From: Myxococcales bacterium
GTDB taxonomy: Bacteria > Myxococcota_A > UBA9042 > GCA-2863065
Assembly: GCA_018780435.1 (NCBI GenBank)
Contig: JADMJS010000218.1
Coordinates: 1-50,796 of the forward strand
Direction: 5' to 3'
DNA: 50,796 nt
Part shown: one piece after another, positions 33,604 to 42,880 of the stretch
Numbering within the stretch: position 1 is the first letter of the stretch
Layout of the letters: each line of letters begins with the position of its first letter
The notes under the pieces: generated by a model
What the model saw: only the letters and a program-made list of their open reading frames with translations
Database searches by the model: none
What the model was told of the DNA's origin: nothing
Made by a program: the position numbers and the translations under genes

Positions 33604-34563
33604 ATGGAACCTTCGGCCGGCAAGCCCAGTTGCGATACGGAGCGCCTCACGAGCGAGCCCGGATCCGACGCGGCGTTCGACACGGCGACCGTGCGGGAGG
33701 TGGTCGTGAGGGGCGCGACCTACTCGGTACGCGAGCTCGGGCCCGCCGATGGCCAGCCCATCCTCCTGCTCCACGGCTTCCCGGAGACCGGCCGAAGCTG
33801 GCGGCGGGTAGCGCCGACGCTCGCCGAAGCGGGGCTCCGTGTCTTCATGCCCGACCTCAAGGGCTACGGTCGTTCGTCCAAGCCCAAGCCGGGGGCCGGC
33901 GTCGGGCTATCGGTCCCCCCGGCGGGTGGGGTCGGCGACTATCGGGTCAGCGCGCTCGCGGCCGAGCTCGGTGAGCTCGTCCCGGCTCTCGGCTACGACC
34001 GAATCGACGTCGTCGGCCACGACTGGGGCGGGATTCTGGTGTCGGCGATGACGCGTGTCGCCCGTCAGCGGGTGAACCGCATCGCGATCCTCAACGCGCC
34101 GTTTCGCTGGTTCGTGCCCTGGGCGCCACGGCACGTCTACGAGTTCAACATCCCGGGGTTGCCCGAGCGCCGCTTCTGGCGGGAGCCTATTCACTTCGTG
34201 CGCGACATCGTGGCGCGGTGGTCGGCGAATGACCCCTTCGACGACGCCGACGTGCGGGAGATGGCGCGTAGCCTCCAGTTCGGGGGATCCTTCGCCTGCG
34301 CGATGGCCTACTACCGCGGCTTGCCTCGGGATCTCGCTTTCTTGGCGCCCGCGCTTTGGTCGCCGCCGCGGGATCTCCCGGAGGCCCTCGTGCTCTTCGG
34401 CGCGCGCGACCCGATCATGCCGCGCTTCGTCGCCGAGCGGGCGCATGTGGACCTCGTGGGCTCGACCCTCGTCCTCATTGACGACGCGGGCCACTTCGTC
34501 CAGTCCGAAGCGCCCGAGAGAGTCACGGCGGCGCTCCTCGACTTCGTACGGCGCGGCCGCTGA
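33604..34563 (+). CDS. Alpha/beta hydrolase, epoxide hydrolase-like
   Basis: A 319-residue hydrolase. The oxyanion HGFP is at 57-60, the nucleophile Asp140 in the G-H-D-W-G-G elbow, the acid probably in LFGARDPIMP and the base His in DDAGHFVQ. Asp as nucleophile suggests epoxide hydrolase or haloalkane dehalogenase chemistry. A cap insert (RHVYEFNIPGLPERRFWREPIHFVRDIVARW) is present. It starts at ATG 33604; an in-frame upstream ATG at 33574 is less likely. The stop and the next ATG overlap (TGATG), so it is co-translated with two Opp-type ATPases. A role with the transporter (for example processing an imported ester or lactone) is inference. Confidence 0.85.
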   Translation: MEPSAGKPSCDTERLTSEPGSDAAFDTATVREVVVRGATYSVRELGPADGQPILLLHGFPETGRSWRRVAPTLAEAGLRVFMPDLKGYGRSSKPKPGAGVGLSVPPAGGVGDYRVSALAAELGELVPALGYDRIDVVGHDWGGILVSAMTRVARQRVNRIAILNAPFRWFVPWAPRHVYEFNIPGLPERRFWREPIHFVRDIVARWSANDPFDDADVREMARSLQFGGSFACAMAYYRGLPRDLAFLAPALWSPPRDLPEALVLFGARDPIMPRFVAERAHVDLVGSTLVLIDDAGHFVQSEAPERVTAALLDFVRRGR

Positions 34564-35627
34564 TGGGGCTGCCTCTCCTGCAAGTGAACGACCTCCTGAT
34601 CGAGGTGGATGTGCCGGGGCTCGGCTATTGCGCGGCCGTCGACGGCGTCAGCTTCGAGGTGCATCGTGGCGAGACGCTCGCGCTCGTGGGCGAATCGGGC
34701 TGCGGCAAGAGCCTGACGCTGCTGTCGGTGCTCGGGCTCTTGCCACGTGGCGCCATCCAGTCCGGCGGTGAGCTGGCGTGGGAGGGCACGCTCCTCGACT
34801 CGCCGGCCGCGTTCAGCGAGCTGCGCGGGAAGTCCATCGGCTTCGTCCCGCAGGACCCGCTCAGCTCGCTCAATCCCGTGATGCGGGTCGGGCGTCACGT
34901 CACCGAGGTGCTCGGGCGCCATCAGGGGCTCTCGGGGCGCGCCGCCGAGAAGGCGGCTACGGAGTTGCTGACGCGCGTCGGGCTCCGGGACGCCGCGCGG
35001 CGCCTGTCGGCGTACCCGCACGAGCTCTCCGGGGGCGAGCGTCAGCGAGTCCTCATCGCGGCGGCGCTGGCGGGCGATCCGGAGCTGCTGGTCGCCGACG
35101 AGCCGACGACCGCGCTCGACGTCACCGTCCAGGCCCAGGTGCTGACGCTCTTCCGCGAGCTGCAGGCCGCGCGTGCGCTCGGGATCGTGCTCGTGACCCA
35201 TGACCTCGGCGTCGTCGCGCGGGCCGCCGACCGGGTCGCGGTGCTCTACGCGGGCACGGTGGTCGAGACGGGCCCCGTGGCGCTGGTCCTCGAGTCTCCG
35301 CGTCACCCCTACACGCGTGCGCTCCTCGACGCGGCGCCGGGTTTTCTCGACGCGCCTGGGTCGCCCTTCGGCGTACCCGAGGCGGCGCGTGGGCTCGAGG
35401 CGGCCGTCTTCGAGACGGATCAGCGAGCGCGGCGCGCGAGGCGGCTCAAGGCCATCGGTGGGGCCGTGCCGCGGCCAGGGCAGGTGCCCGTGGGGTGCCG
35501 CTTCCGGGACCGTTGCCCAAGAGCGGAGCCACGTTGTGTACGCGAGGAGCCGTCACTCAGCGCCGACGAACATGGGGTCGCGTGTCACGTACCGCTCGAC
35601 GGGCCCGCCCTCGGAGGGGTCCGATGA
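34563..35627 (+). CDS. ABC transporter ATP-binding protein, OppD/DppD type
   Basis: A 354-residue ATPase of the oligopeptide/nickel transporter subfamily. Walker A GESGCGKS, Q-loop region FVPQDP, signature LSGGERQ, Walker B LLVADEPTTALD and the H-loop THD are all present. The C-terminal extension has the four-Cys pattern GCRFRDRCPRAEPRC ... AC; in this subfamily such cysteines can hold a [4Fe-4S] cluster. It energises uptake of peptides or related ligands through a membrane pair not encoded here. It overlaps the hydrolase by one base and the next ATPase by four, so the three form one operon. Confidence 0.93.
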   Translation: MGLPLLQVNDLLIEVDVPGLGYCAAVDGVSFEVHRGETLALVGESGCGKSLTLLSVLGLLPRGAIQSGGELAWEGTLLDSPAAFSELRGKSIGFVPQDPLSSLNPVMRVGRHVTEVLGRHQGLSGRAAEKAATELLTRVGLRDAARRLSAYPHELSGGERQRVLIAAALAGDPELLVADEPTTALDVTVQAQVLTLFRELQAARALGIVLVTHDLGVVARAADRVAVLYAGTVVETGPVALVLESPRHPYTRALLDAAPGFLDAPGSPFGVPEAARGLEAAVFETDQRARRARRLKAIGGAVPRPGQVPVGCRFRDRCPRAEPRCVREEPSLSADEHGVACHVPLDGPALGGVR

Positions 35628-36580
35628 CGAGCGTGCTCACCGCGCGCGGCGTCCGGCGCCACTATGGCCGAGGCAAGGGCCTCGTGCGCGCCGTCGACGG
35701 CGTGGACCTCGACCTCGACGAGGGGGACGTCGTCGGGATCGTGGGCGAGTCGGGGAGCGGCAAGTCGACCTTGGCGCGTATCCTCGTGGGACTCGATACG
35801 CCCGACCAGGGCAGCGTCCAGATCGCCGGCGTCGACTGGGCGACGGCACGCGGGGATGCGCGACGGCGCCTCTGTCGGGTCGTGCAGATGGTCTTCCAGG
35901 ATCCCTTCTCGTCCCTCAATCCGCGCCAGCGCGTTCGGGACATCGTGGCCGAACCGATGGTCATCCACGACATCGGCACTCGGGACAGCCGCCGCCGTGA
36001 CGTCCTGCGGCTCCTCAACCGGGTTGGCCTCAGCCCGGATGCGGCCGACCGCTACCCCCACCAGTTCTCAGGCGGACAGCGCCAGCGCATCGCCATCGCG
36101 CGCGCCCTCGCCCTGAAGCCGCGCGTCATCGTCGCCGACGAGCCCGTGAGCGCGCTCGACGTGAGCGTGCAGGCGCAGATCGTGAACCTGCTCGCGGACT
36201 TGCGAGACGAGATGAAGCTCGCGATGGTCTTCGTGAGCCACGACCTTGGCGTCGTCCGCTTCCTGGCCGACCGCGTGATGGTCATGTATCGCGGCCGTGT
36301 GGTCGAGACGGGACCGACCGACGCTGTCCTCGCGCAGCCGCTCCACCCCTACACTCAGCTCCTCTGCGAGAGCGCACGGCCGATACGCCCCGTGGCGCCG
36401 GGGACCGGGGGCGGAGTACGGGCGCCCGGCGCGCCCGCTGGTCCTGGCGACGAGACCACGAGCGGGTGTGCCTTCGCGCCCCGCTGCAGCTGGGCGGAGC
36501 CGTCTTGCGTTCAGGCGGTGCCGCCGTTGGTCACCCAGTCACCGGGACGGCAGTCCGCGTGCCCAATCCGGGGGTATTGA
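35624..36580 (+). CDS. ABC transporter ATP-binding protein, OppF/DppF type
   Basis: A 318-residue ATPase that pairs with the OppD-type protein just upstream (ATGA overlap). It has Walker A GESGSGKST, signature FSGGQRQ, Walker B VIVADEPVSALD, the H-loop SHDLGVV and the GxxVExGP-type segment RGRVVETGP. The C-terminal four-Cys motif GCAFAPRCSWAEPSC ... C is also intact. The frame is open upstream to 35495, but the ATG at 35624 fits the family start (MTSVLTARGVRRHYGRG). Two ATPases without permeases or a binding protein in the operon is unusual; the membrane subunits must be elsewhere or the pair is an accessory. It converges with the methyltransferase gene 17 bases away. Confidence 0.92.
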   Translation: MTSVLTARGVRRHYGRGKGLVRAVDGVDLDLDEGDVVGIVGESGSGKSTLARILVGLDTPDQGSVQIAGVDWATARGDARRRLCRVVQMVFQDPFSSLNPRQRVRDIVAEPMVIHDIGTRDSRRRDVLRLLNRVGLSPDAADRYPHQFSGGQRQRIAIARALALKPRVIVADEPVSALDVSVQAQIVNLLADLRDEMKLAMVFVSHDLGVVRFLADRVMVMYRGRVVETGPTDAVLAQPLHPYTQLLCESARPIRPVAPGTGGGVRAPGAPAGPGDETTSGCAFAPRCSWAEPSCVQAVPPLVTQSPGRQSACPIRGY

Positions 36581-36597
36581 GAGGGTCGGCGCGGTCG

Positions 36598-38229
36598 TCA
36601 GCGGTCGAGGAGCCCGACCGAGGCCATCGCGCTGAGTCGCGACATCGTCACTTCGCGCGCCACGTCTTGGATGAGCTCCGTGTCGCTCGTGACCTCGTCG
36701 TCCACGTGCAGGACCAGCTCGCCGTCACGGACGGCCCCCGCGACGGCATCTGCGATCGCCTGCAAGTCGCGGGTGCCGTCGGCGGCACGGAGCAGCACAC
36801 GGTCGACGTTCTGGGCTTCGACGCGTTCGAGGTAAGCGTTCGAGACGCGGTCTTCGCCGCGCGTCGCCTCCCAGCGTGCGAGGCGGTTGGCGCGAGGCCG
36901 TTCGCTGAGCTGCGTGACGACGGCGATGTGCCGCGGGAGCACGTCCACGATCCCGAGGGCGAAGAACTCGACCAGGATGACGCAGAAGCCCCCGAAGTCG
37001 GTCGTGGAGCGACGGCGGAAGGACTTCATCCGGGCGCGCGCTTGGACGAAGAGGTCCTCGACGCCGAGCGCCGTGGGGTAGGCGTTCTCGAGCTCGAAGA
37101 GGGCCGCCTTCACGAGCGGATCGTTCGTCGTGACTTCGAGCTCGTCCCGCGTCACTGCGACCGTGGGCTTACGGCGGTCGAAGTCCACGCCGTCCTTGAG
37201 CCGTGACTGCATCAGCAGCTCGGTTCCGCCGAGGATCGTCATGGCCATCCCCACGTCGGCCGACGTGTCGCCGACGGACAACGGGAGCGCCGCGTGCGTC
37301 AGGAGCGTGCGCCGGAAGCCCGCGCAGCGGATGTGGTCGATGAGCTGCTGGAAACGAACGGGCTCGTCTTCGAGCGTCTTCAGAGCCTCGTGAAAGACCT
37401 GCGGCATTCGGGCCGGCATCACTTCGCCGTGGTCAGCCTCACCGAGGTACTGGAGCGACGCTGCGGCGGCCGAGCCCAAGAACTCGGTTACGTAGAGGGG
37501 GCGGTTGATCGGGGCGTAGTAGTCGTGGAAGACATAGGCGTCGGCGGACTCGTCGAGGTTCTCGGCCGTGCGCTTCAGCAGCCGCCCGTAGAGCGAGACC
37601 TCGGTGTCGATGCCCTTGATGATGAAGTCGAGCATCAGGCGACCTTGTTCGATCTGGGTCTCCGGCTCTTCGAAGCGCTCGCCGTGCCAGCGGAGGATGT
37701 CGCGGGTCTGCAGGCGGTAATACCAGCCGGGGAGGGCGTTATAGCTCACGTACGCGACGCCGTTCGGGGCGAGGTGGCGCCGTATCGCGTCGAGCATGGC
37801 GCGCCGCGCTTCGTCGGTGATCCACGAGTAGACGCCGTGCGAGATGATGTAGTCGAAGGTCCCGACGTCCGGTAGGGCCTCGACGGGCGCCGCGAGGAAG
37901 GTGAGGTTGTCGAGGCCGAGGTGTGCGGCGGCGGCGCGACCTTCTTCCATGATGGTGTCGGACAGGTCGACGCCGAGGAAGGACGCGCCGGGGGCGTGGT
38001 GGGCCATCGCGACGATGTTGGCACCCGACCCGCACCCGATCTCCAGCACGCGCGCCGTCGAGACGTCCGGCGGCACGAGCCCTCGTAGCCGGGCGACCAT
38101 CGCGAGCCGGTCGGGGTGCGTCAGCCGATAGACACGGCTCGTGTACTTGACGGACTCGTAGCGGGCCCGAAGGCGAGTCGTGTCGATCTCGCCATCGGGC
38201 GATCCCGTAGAGGGCAGGGTGTCACTCAC
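36598..38229 (-). CDS. SAM-dependent methyltransferase with C-terminal regulatory domain
   Basis: A 543-residue protein. The N-terminal methyltransferase has motif I VLEIGCGSGANIVAMA and motif II FLGVDLSDTIMEEGRAAA, then VEALPDVGTFDYIISHGVYSWITD and the NALPGWYYRLQTRDILRWHG segment seen in the 'methyltransferase plus MethyTransf_Reg' family. The C-terminal 250 residues match that family's regulatory region (PARMPQVFHEALKTLEDEPVRFQQLIDHIRCAGFRRTLLTHA). The substrate is unknown. I chose GTG at 38229 (MSDTLPSTGSP), because the frame upstream runs into the divergent gene; the ribosome-binding site is weak. It shares a 133-base divergent region with the 458-residue protein. Confidence 0.88.
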   Translation of the reverse strand: MSDTLPSTGSPDGEIDTTRLRARYESVKYTSRVYRLTHPDRLAMVARLRGLVPPDVSTARVLEIGCGSGANIVAMAHHAPGASFLGVDLSDTIMEEGRAAAAHLGLDNLTFLAAPVEALPDVGTFDYIISHGVYSWITDEARRAMLDAIRRHLAPNGVAYVSYNALPGWYYRLQTRDILRWHGERFEEPETQIEQGRLMLDFIIKGIDTEVSLYGRLLKRTAENLDESADAYVFHDYYAPINRPLYVTEFLGSAAAASLQYLGEADHGEVMPARMPQVFHEALKTLEDEPVRFQQLIDHIRCAGFRRTLLTHAALPLSVGDTSADVGMAMTILGGTELLMQSRLKDGVDFDRRKPTVAVTRDELEVTTNDPLVKAALFELENAYPTALGVEDLFVQARARMKSFRRRSTTDFGGFCVILVEFFALGIVDVLPRHIAVVTQLSERPRANRLARWEATRGEDRVSNAYLERVEAQNVDRVLLRAADGTRDLQAIADAVAGAVRDGELVLHVDDEVTSDTELIQDVAREVTMSRLSAMASVGLLDR

Positions 38230-38362
38230 GGCCGCGACTCTAATCGGAAGCGCGCGCGACTCCAACCCGTCCTGAAACGCGACTTGGGACCCGCCCTGGG
38301 TTTGGAAGCGCGCACGCGTGGGCCGGCTTGTCTTTCGCGCCGAAGGCAGGTTCACTCGCGCC

Positions 38363-39739
38363 ATGGCACAGCGAACCGTCTTCCCCCTCCTGCCGAACAT
38401 CGCCGACGCGCAATATCTCGGGATCGTTCAGTCTCTCTTCGCCGAGCTCAGCCGCTCGGGGGGCGCGGTCCCCTTCAAGACCTTCCGGGACTGGGCCAAA
38501 GAGCGAAACCTCTATAACAAGGAGGAGTTCGAGGACCTGCTCAACTTCCTCGGCTGCGATCGCACGCAGCCGGCGCCCGGCGATGTCGTCATCGGCGACT
38601 TCGGTAAGCGTTTCCTCGGCACCGAGACGGTCGAGGGCCAACAGAAGCTCCTCTACCGGTGGCTCCACGCCTGGAATCCTATCCTCGTGAAGGCCGTGTG
38701 CGAGCAGCTCGACGCGGAGTCCGGCGGCCGCCTGCATTCTACCCACGAGCTCTACCGCTACATCACGAGCTACGCCTACCCCGGCGCCTACGTGACGCTG
38801 CCGTCCTTCCAGAACTGGATCAAGTGGATGGCCGCGTCGGGCCACATCAAATACATCGGGATCCGCTGGGGCCTCGGCGAGCTCGGCAAGAAGGAGCTGC
38901 CGGCGCTGAAGAACTTCGATGTCGACGAGTTCCTCGAAGACGAAGCCGACGCGGCGGCCGGCCCGGCCTTGGCCGGTGGAGCGTCGACGGCGGCCTCGAC
39001 GCCGACGTCCTCCGGGTCGAACGTTCCGGCCAAAGCCGCTGGCGCCCGCGAAGACGAGCTCGACGAGGACCTCCCCGACGAGCCCCCGTCCGCGCCCATC
39101 CCGGTCGACGAGGACGCGCGCTCCGTGGAAGCGGCCCCCGAGCGGACGGCGCCCGCCGCGGCCACGCGCGCAGCGTCACCCGCGACGGCTCCGGTAGCGC
39201 CCATTCAGGCGGCGCCGTCGTCCTCAGCACCGGTTCACGCCGCGGCCGGGCCGGCGAGCCCCGCGTGGTTCCCCGCGGGCCCCATCGTCGATCCGGCGAC
39301 GGCGGCGGAGATCGGCTTCACGGCCGTTCAATACGGCGAGAGCCCGGCGGTCTTCTTGTTCGAGCTCGCCGTGGCGGCCCTTTTCGCGACGAGTGGGATC
39401 CCGAGCGCGACCTGGCGGCCTTTCGCCCTGGCCCTCCGCCGGGAGCGGCTCCTCGCGCGCTACGTGAGCGAGGATCGGCCTCTCGAGGACGTCGTGGAGG
39501 GCGCGACGTGGCTCGACACGGACGCCGGTTTCCGGGCGCTCTTTGGATGGGTGGCGCTCGACCTGATGCGGCTTCGGCGTCTGCTTCGTTTGCACCCGGC
39601 GCTGCCGACGCGCTTCGAGGAGCTACGACCTGCCGAGGCCCTCATGCTGGCGCACGAGAAGCTCTTCGCCGGCACGCCGACGGGCGCGGCGTTTTGGTTG
39701 CACCGCCAGATGGTCGTGCTCGAGCTCTGGGACGCGTGA
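38363..39739 (+). CDS. Conserved-looking unknown protein, two helical domains and acidic linker
   Basis: A 458-residue protein with no motif I recognise. Residues 1-195 form a compact, probably helical domain with winged-helix-like content (VPFKTFRDWAKERNLYNKEEFEDLLNFLG; YVTLPSFQNWIKWMAASGHIKYIGIRW). About 195-310 is a long linker of Asp/Glu then Pro/Ala/Ser. The last 150 residues are hydrophobic and helical (FLFELAVAALFATSGIPSATW ... WLHRQMVVLELWDA) without clear membrane spans. The start is ATG 38363; the frame is open 15 codons upstream. It is divergent from the regulatory-domain methyltransferase. A DNA- or protein-binding role for the N-terminal domain is conceivable but unproven. Confidence 0.78.
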   Translation: MAQRTVFPLLPNIADAQYLGIVQSLFAELSRSGGAVPFKTFRDWAKERNLYNKEEFEDLLNFLGCDRTQPAPGDVVIGDFGKRFLGTETVEGQQKLLYRWLHAWNPILVKAVCEQLDAESGGRLHSTHELYRYITSYAYPGAYVTLPSFQNWIKWMAASGHIKYIGIRWGLGELGKKELPALKNFDVDEFLEDEADAAAGPALAGGASTAASTPTSSGSNVPAKAAGAREDELDEDLPDEPPSAPIPVDEDARSVEAAPERTAPAAATRAASPATAPVAPIQAAPSSSAPVHAAAGPASPAWFPAGPIVDPATAAEIGFTAVQYGESPAVFLFELAVAALFATSGIPSATWRPFALALRRERLLARYVSEDRPLEDVVEGATWLDTDAGFRALFGWVALDLMRLRRLLRLHPALPTRFEELRPAEALMLAHEKLFAGTPTGAAFWLHRQMVVLELWDA

Positions 39740-39804
39740 CGCGTCCAGGGCGGCCTTTTGTGAGTACGCCTTCCGTCCTTTTGCCGTCCTTTTAGCCGCT
39801 CAGG

Positions 39805-39833
39805 TTGCCACGTCGGCACTCACGACCTATCCT
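39805..39833 (+). promoter_or_regulatory. Candidate sigma-70-type promoter for ftsH-folP
   Basis: TTGCCA at 39805-39810 and TATCCT at 39828-39833 are separated by exactly 17 bases, a good match to the vegetative -35/-10 pair, and lie about 110 bases ahead of the ftsH start. Two copies of CCGTCCTTTT occur just upstream (39774-39796 region). In many bacteria ftsH is also heat-shock controlled; I see no clear sigma-32 element here. Evidence is by sequence match only. Confidence 0.5.
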
Positions 39834-39945
39834 GCCCGGTGCTGCGCCGGATCGGTGACAGCGTGCTGTTCTCAGCCATTTCGGATTCCTTTAGCGAGCC
39901 CCACGACCCGCGGCGCGGCCAGTGCCCTGGGGAGGTCGAACGCCT

Positions 39946-41898
39946 TTGAAGCAGACGTACAAGACGGTCATTCTCTGGGGCTTCCTAATCGCCCTATTCG
40001 TGCTCATTTACTCGGCCTTGAACGGCACGAGCGCGGGCACCGAGGTTGCGCTCAGCGAGTTCTATCACCAAGCGCTGCCCCCGAAAGATGGCGTGGCCAC
40101 GGCCGAAAAGCGCGTCAAGGAAGTGCGCATTCGCGGGAACGACATCGAGGGCACCTATCAGGACGGCGCGAAGTTCCGCACGCGGGGCAACATCCGACGC
40201 TACGAGAAGGACCTCATCGAGCGAGGCATCAAGGTGACGCACGAGCCAGACGACCAGAACGGGTTCTGGCTGTCGATCATCGGGACCTGGGTCCCGATGA
40301 TCCTGCTCTTCGTCATCTTCATCTTCTTCATGCGTCAGATTCAGTCGGGCGGCGGCAAGGCGATGTCCTTCGGGAAGAGCCGACACCACGTGCTGAACGA
40401 GTCCAACAACAAGGTGACCTTCAAGGACATCGCGGGCATCGAAGAGGCCAAGGAAGAGCTTCAGGAGATTGTACAGTTCCTGAAGGATCCCAAGAAGTTC
40501 ACTCGCCTCGGCGGCCGCATCCCGAAGGGGGTCCTCCTCATGGGACCACCCGGCACGGGCAAGACCTTGCTCGCCAAGGGCGTGGCCGGTGAAGCCGGTG
40601 TCCCCTTCTTCTCGATCTCCGGTTCGGACTTCGTCGAGATGTTCGTCGGCGTCGGTGCGAGCCGCGTGCGCGACCTCTTCGAGCAGGGCAAGAAGAACGC
40701 GCCCTGCATCATCTTCGTCGACGAGATCGACGCGGTCGGGCGTCACCGTGGCGCCGGCCTCGGTGGTGGTCATGACGAGCGCGAGCAGACCCTGAACCAG
40801 CTCCTCGTCGAGATGGACGGCTTCGAGTCCAGCGAAGGTGTCATCATCATCGCGGCTACCAACCGGTCGGACGTCCTCGACCCGGCGCTGCTCCGCCCGG
40901 GGCGCTTCGACCGACGCGTCTTCGTGTCGCTGCCGGACATCGGGGGCCGAGAAGGCATCCTCAAGGTCCACACCCGTCGCGTGCCGCTCTCGAAGGACGT
41001 CGAGCTCCGCAGCATCGCGCGCATCACGCCGGGCTTCTCCGGCGCCGACCTTGAGAACCTCGTGAACGAAGCGGCGCTCCTCGCCGCGCGTCGCGACAAA
41101 GAGATCGTCGAGATGGACGACTTCGAGGCTGCGAAGGACAAGGTCGTCATGGGGCCCGAGCGTCGCTCGATGGTGCTCACGGAGGAGCTGAAGCGACGCA
41201 CGGCCTACCACGAGGCGGGCCACGCGCTCGTCTCGATCAAGACCCCGAACTCGATGCCCCTCCACAAGGTCACGATCATCCCGCGCGGCCAGGCGCTCGG
41301 TGTGACGATGTACTCGCCGACCGAAGAGCGCATGTACGAGACCCGCAGTGAGCACGTGCTGGCCCAGATCGCGACGGCCATGGGTGGCCGCGCGGCGGAC
41401 GAGATCGCGCTCGGCATCAAGGACACGGGCGCGTCGAACGACATCGAGCAGGCGACCGCCTACGCCCGCAAGTTCGTCACGGAGTGGGGCCTCTCGAACC
41501 TCGGTCCGGTCAACTACGGCAACAGCGACCAGCCGATCTTCCTCGGCCGTGAGATGCACCGGAGTCAGGCGCTCTCGGAGTACATGCAGATCCGCGTGGA
41601 CCGCGAAGTTCAGCGCATCGTCATGAACCAGTACGAACACGCCCGCACGGTCATCATGGAGTTCCGCGATGATCTCGACCGCATCGCGCAGGGCCTCGTC
41701 GAGTTCGAGACCCTCAGCCAGGAAGAGACCATCGGGCTCGCCAATGGCACGACGGTGGGCGAGATCCGCGAGCGTCGCAGCGCCAAGAAGGAAGAGAACG
41801 CGCGCCAGCTCGAGGCGAAGAAGGACGCACCGCCGCCGAAGCCGGAGCTTCGGAAGCTCCCGCCCTCGATCGTGCCCCTGAAGCCCGGCAGCGAATGA
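39946..41898 (+). CDS. ftsH: ATP-dependent zinc metalloprotease FtsH
   Basis: The 650-residue membrane-bound AAA protease that degrades misfolded membrane proteins and selected regulators. Order: TM1 ([18 protein letters not shown]), a small periplasmic domain, TM2 near 115-135 ([16 protein letters not shown]), AAA domain with Walker A GPPGTGKT near residue 200, Walker [13 protein letters not shown] and the SRH with [20 protein letters not shown], then the zinc-binding HEAGH at about 422-426 with the third ligand Asp in SNDIEQAT. The pore loop [19 protein letters not shown] is intact. I chose TTG at 39946 as start: GGAGG lies ten bases before it and [12 protein letters not shown] is the family N-terminus, whereas the GTG at 39922 has no ribosome-binding site. 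folP overlaps its stop. Confidence 0.97.
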   Translation: MKQTYKTVILWGFLIALFVLIYSALNGTSAGTEVALSEFYHQALPPKDGVATAEKRVKEVRIRGNDIEGTYQDGAKFRTRGNIRRYEKDLIERGIKVTHEPDDQNGFWLSIIGTWVPMILLFVIFIFFMRQIQSGGGKAMSFGKSRHHVLNESNNKVTFKDIAGIEEAKEELQEIVQFLKDPKKFTRLGGRIPKGVLLMGPPGTGKTLLAKGVAGEAGVPFFSISGSDFVEMFVGVGASRVRDLFEQGKKNAPCIIFVDEIDAVGRHRGAGLGGGHDEREQTLNQLLVEMDGFESSEGVIIIAATNRSDVLDPALLRPGRFDRRVFVSLPDIGGREGILKVHTRRVPLSKDVELRSIARITPGFSGADLENLVNEAALLAARRDKEIVEMDDFEAAKDKVVMGPERRSMVLTEELKRRTAYHEAGHALVSIKTPNSMPLHKVTIIPRGQALGVTMYSPTEERMYETRSEHVLAQIATAMGGRAADEIALGIKDTGASNDIEQATAYARKFVTEWGLSNLGPVNYGNSDQPIFLGREMHRSQALSEYMQIRVDREVQRIVMNQYEHARTVIMEFRDDLDRIAQGLVEFETLSQEETIGLANGTTVGEIRERRSAKKEENARQLEAKKDAPPPKPELRKLPPSIVPLKPGSE

Positions 41899-42794
41899 GC
41901 CCGTGGGGCGCCTACGGGCGTCCCGGGCCTCCTCCTTCCCTCGTGCATTCCATCCATCCCGTCTGGCGCTGTGGCGCTACCCTGTTCACGCTCGACCGCA
42001 CGCTGATCATGGGCGTGCTGAACGTGACGCCGGACTCATTCAGCGACGGTGGCCGGACGATCGCAGAGGACGCGATCGCGCACGGCCGCGCGCTGGCAGG
42101 CGCAGGCGCCGACATCATCGACATCGGCGGCGAGTCCACGAGGCCCGGCGCGTCGCTCGTCCCGGAAGACGAAGAGCGTCGGCGCGTCCTGCCGGTCATC
42201 GAGGCGCTCGCGGCGGCCGGCCTCGTCATCAGCCTCGACACCTCGAAGGCGGCGGTCGCCCGAGCGGGGATCGCGGCGGGCGCTCGTATCCTGAATGACG
42301 TCGCCGGCTTCCGGGACCCGGAGATGGTCCGGGTGGCCGCCGAGTCCGACGTCGGCCTCTGCGTCATGCACATGCAGGGCGAGCCGCGCACCATGCAGGT
42401 CAGCCCGACCTACGACGACGTGGTCCTTGACGTCGCCCGGGAGCTCTCGGCTGCGGTCTTGCGTCTCGACGCGGCGGGCGTCTCTCGAGACCGCATCACG
42501 GTCGACCCGGGGATCGGCTTCGGCAAGACGCTGGCGCACAATCTGGCGCTAATCCGGGCCGGCCACCTGCTCACGGCCCAAACCGGCTGCCCGGTCCTCA
42601 TGGGCGTCAGTCGCAAGTCCTTCTTGGGCACCCTGACGGGAAAACCCCCGACGGAGCGAGAGTTCGGCACCGCCGCCGCGGTCACGGCCGCCATCCTCAC
42701 GGGCTCGTCGATCGTGCGCGTCCACGACGTGGCGGCGCAGCGAGACGTGGTCCGGGTGGCGGATGCGCTGCGGGGGCAGGGGTACGGCGTCTGA
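41895..42794 (+). CDS. folP: Dihydropteroate synthase
   Basis: A 299-residue cytosolic enzyme that condenses p-aminobenzoate with dihydropterin pyrophosphate to give dihydropteroate (folate pathway; sulfonamide target). Signature segments are all visible: [35 protein letters not shown], the MHMQG loop, DPGIGFGKT and [13 protein letters not shown] overlap with ftsH makes translation coupled, the familiar ftsH-folP order in many bacteria. The N-terminal 30 residues ([18 protein letters not shown]...) extend beyond the conserved barrel. It ends 86 bases before the stop of the convergent 1011-residue gene. Confidence 0.97.
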   Translation: MSPWGAYGRPGPPPSLVHSIHPVWRCGATLFTLDRTLIMGVLNVTPDSFSDGGRTIAEDAIAHGRALAGAGADIIDIGGESTRPGASLVPEDEERRRVLPVIEALAAAGLVISLDTSKAAVARAGIAAGARILNDVAGFRDPEMVRVAAESDVGLCVMHMQGEPRTMQVSPTYDDVVLDVARELSAAVLRLDAAGVSRDRITVDPGIGFGKTLAHNLALIRAGHLLTAQTGCPVLMGVSRKSFLGTLTGKPPTEREFGTAAAVTAAILTGSSIVRVHDVAAQRDVVRVADALRGQGYGV

Positions 42795-42880
42795 CCGGTC
42801 TCGGGGTGAGGGCGGGGGGCCACGGGACAGACCTCGCATGGCGCCAATCGAAGCAAGGGGGGCGATTCGGTGGGCTCGTC

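Noticed and set aside
39994..41640. 548-residue reverse open frame opposite ftsH
   Set aside because: Antisense of ftsH with no recognisable domain; ftsH is certain.
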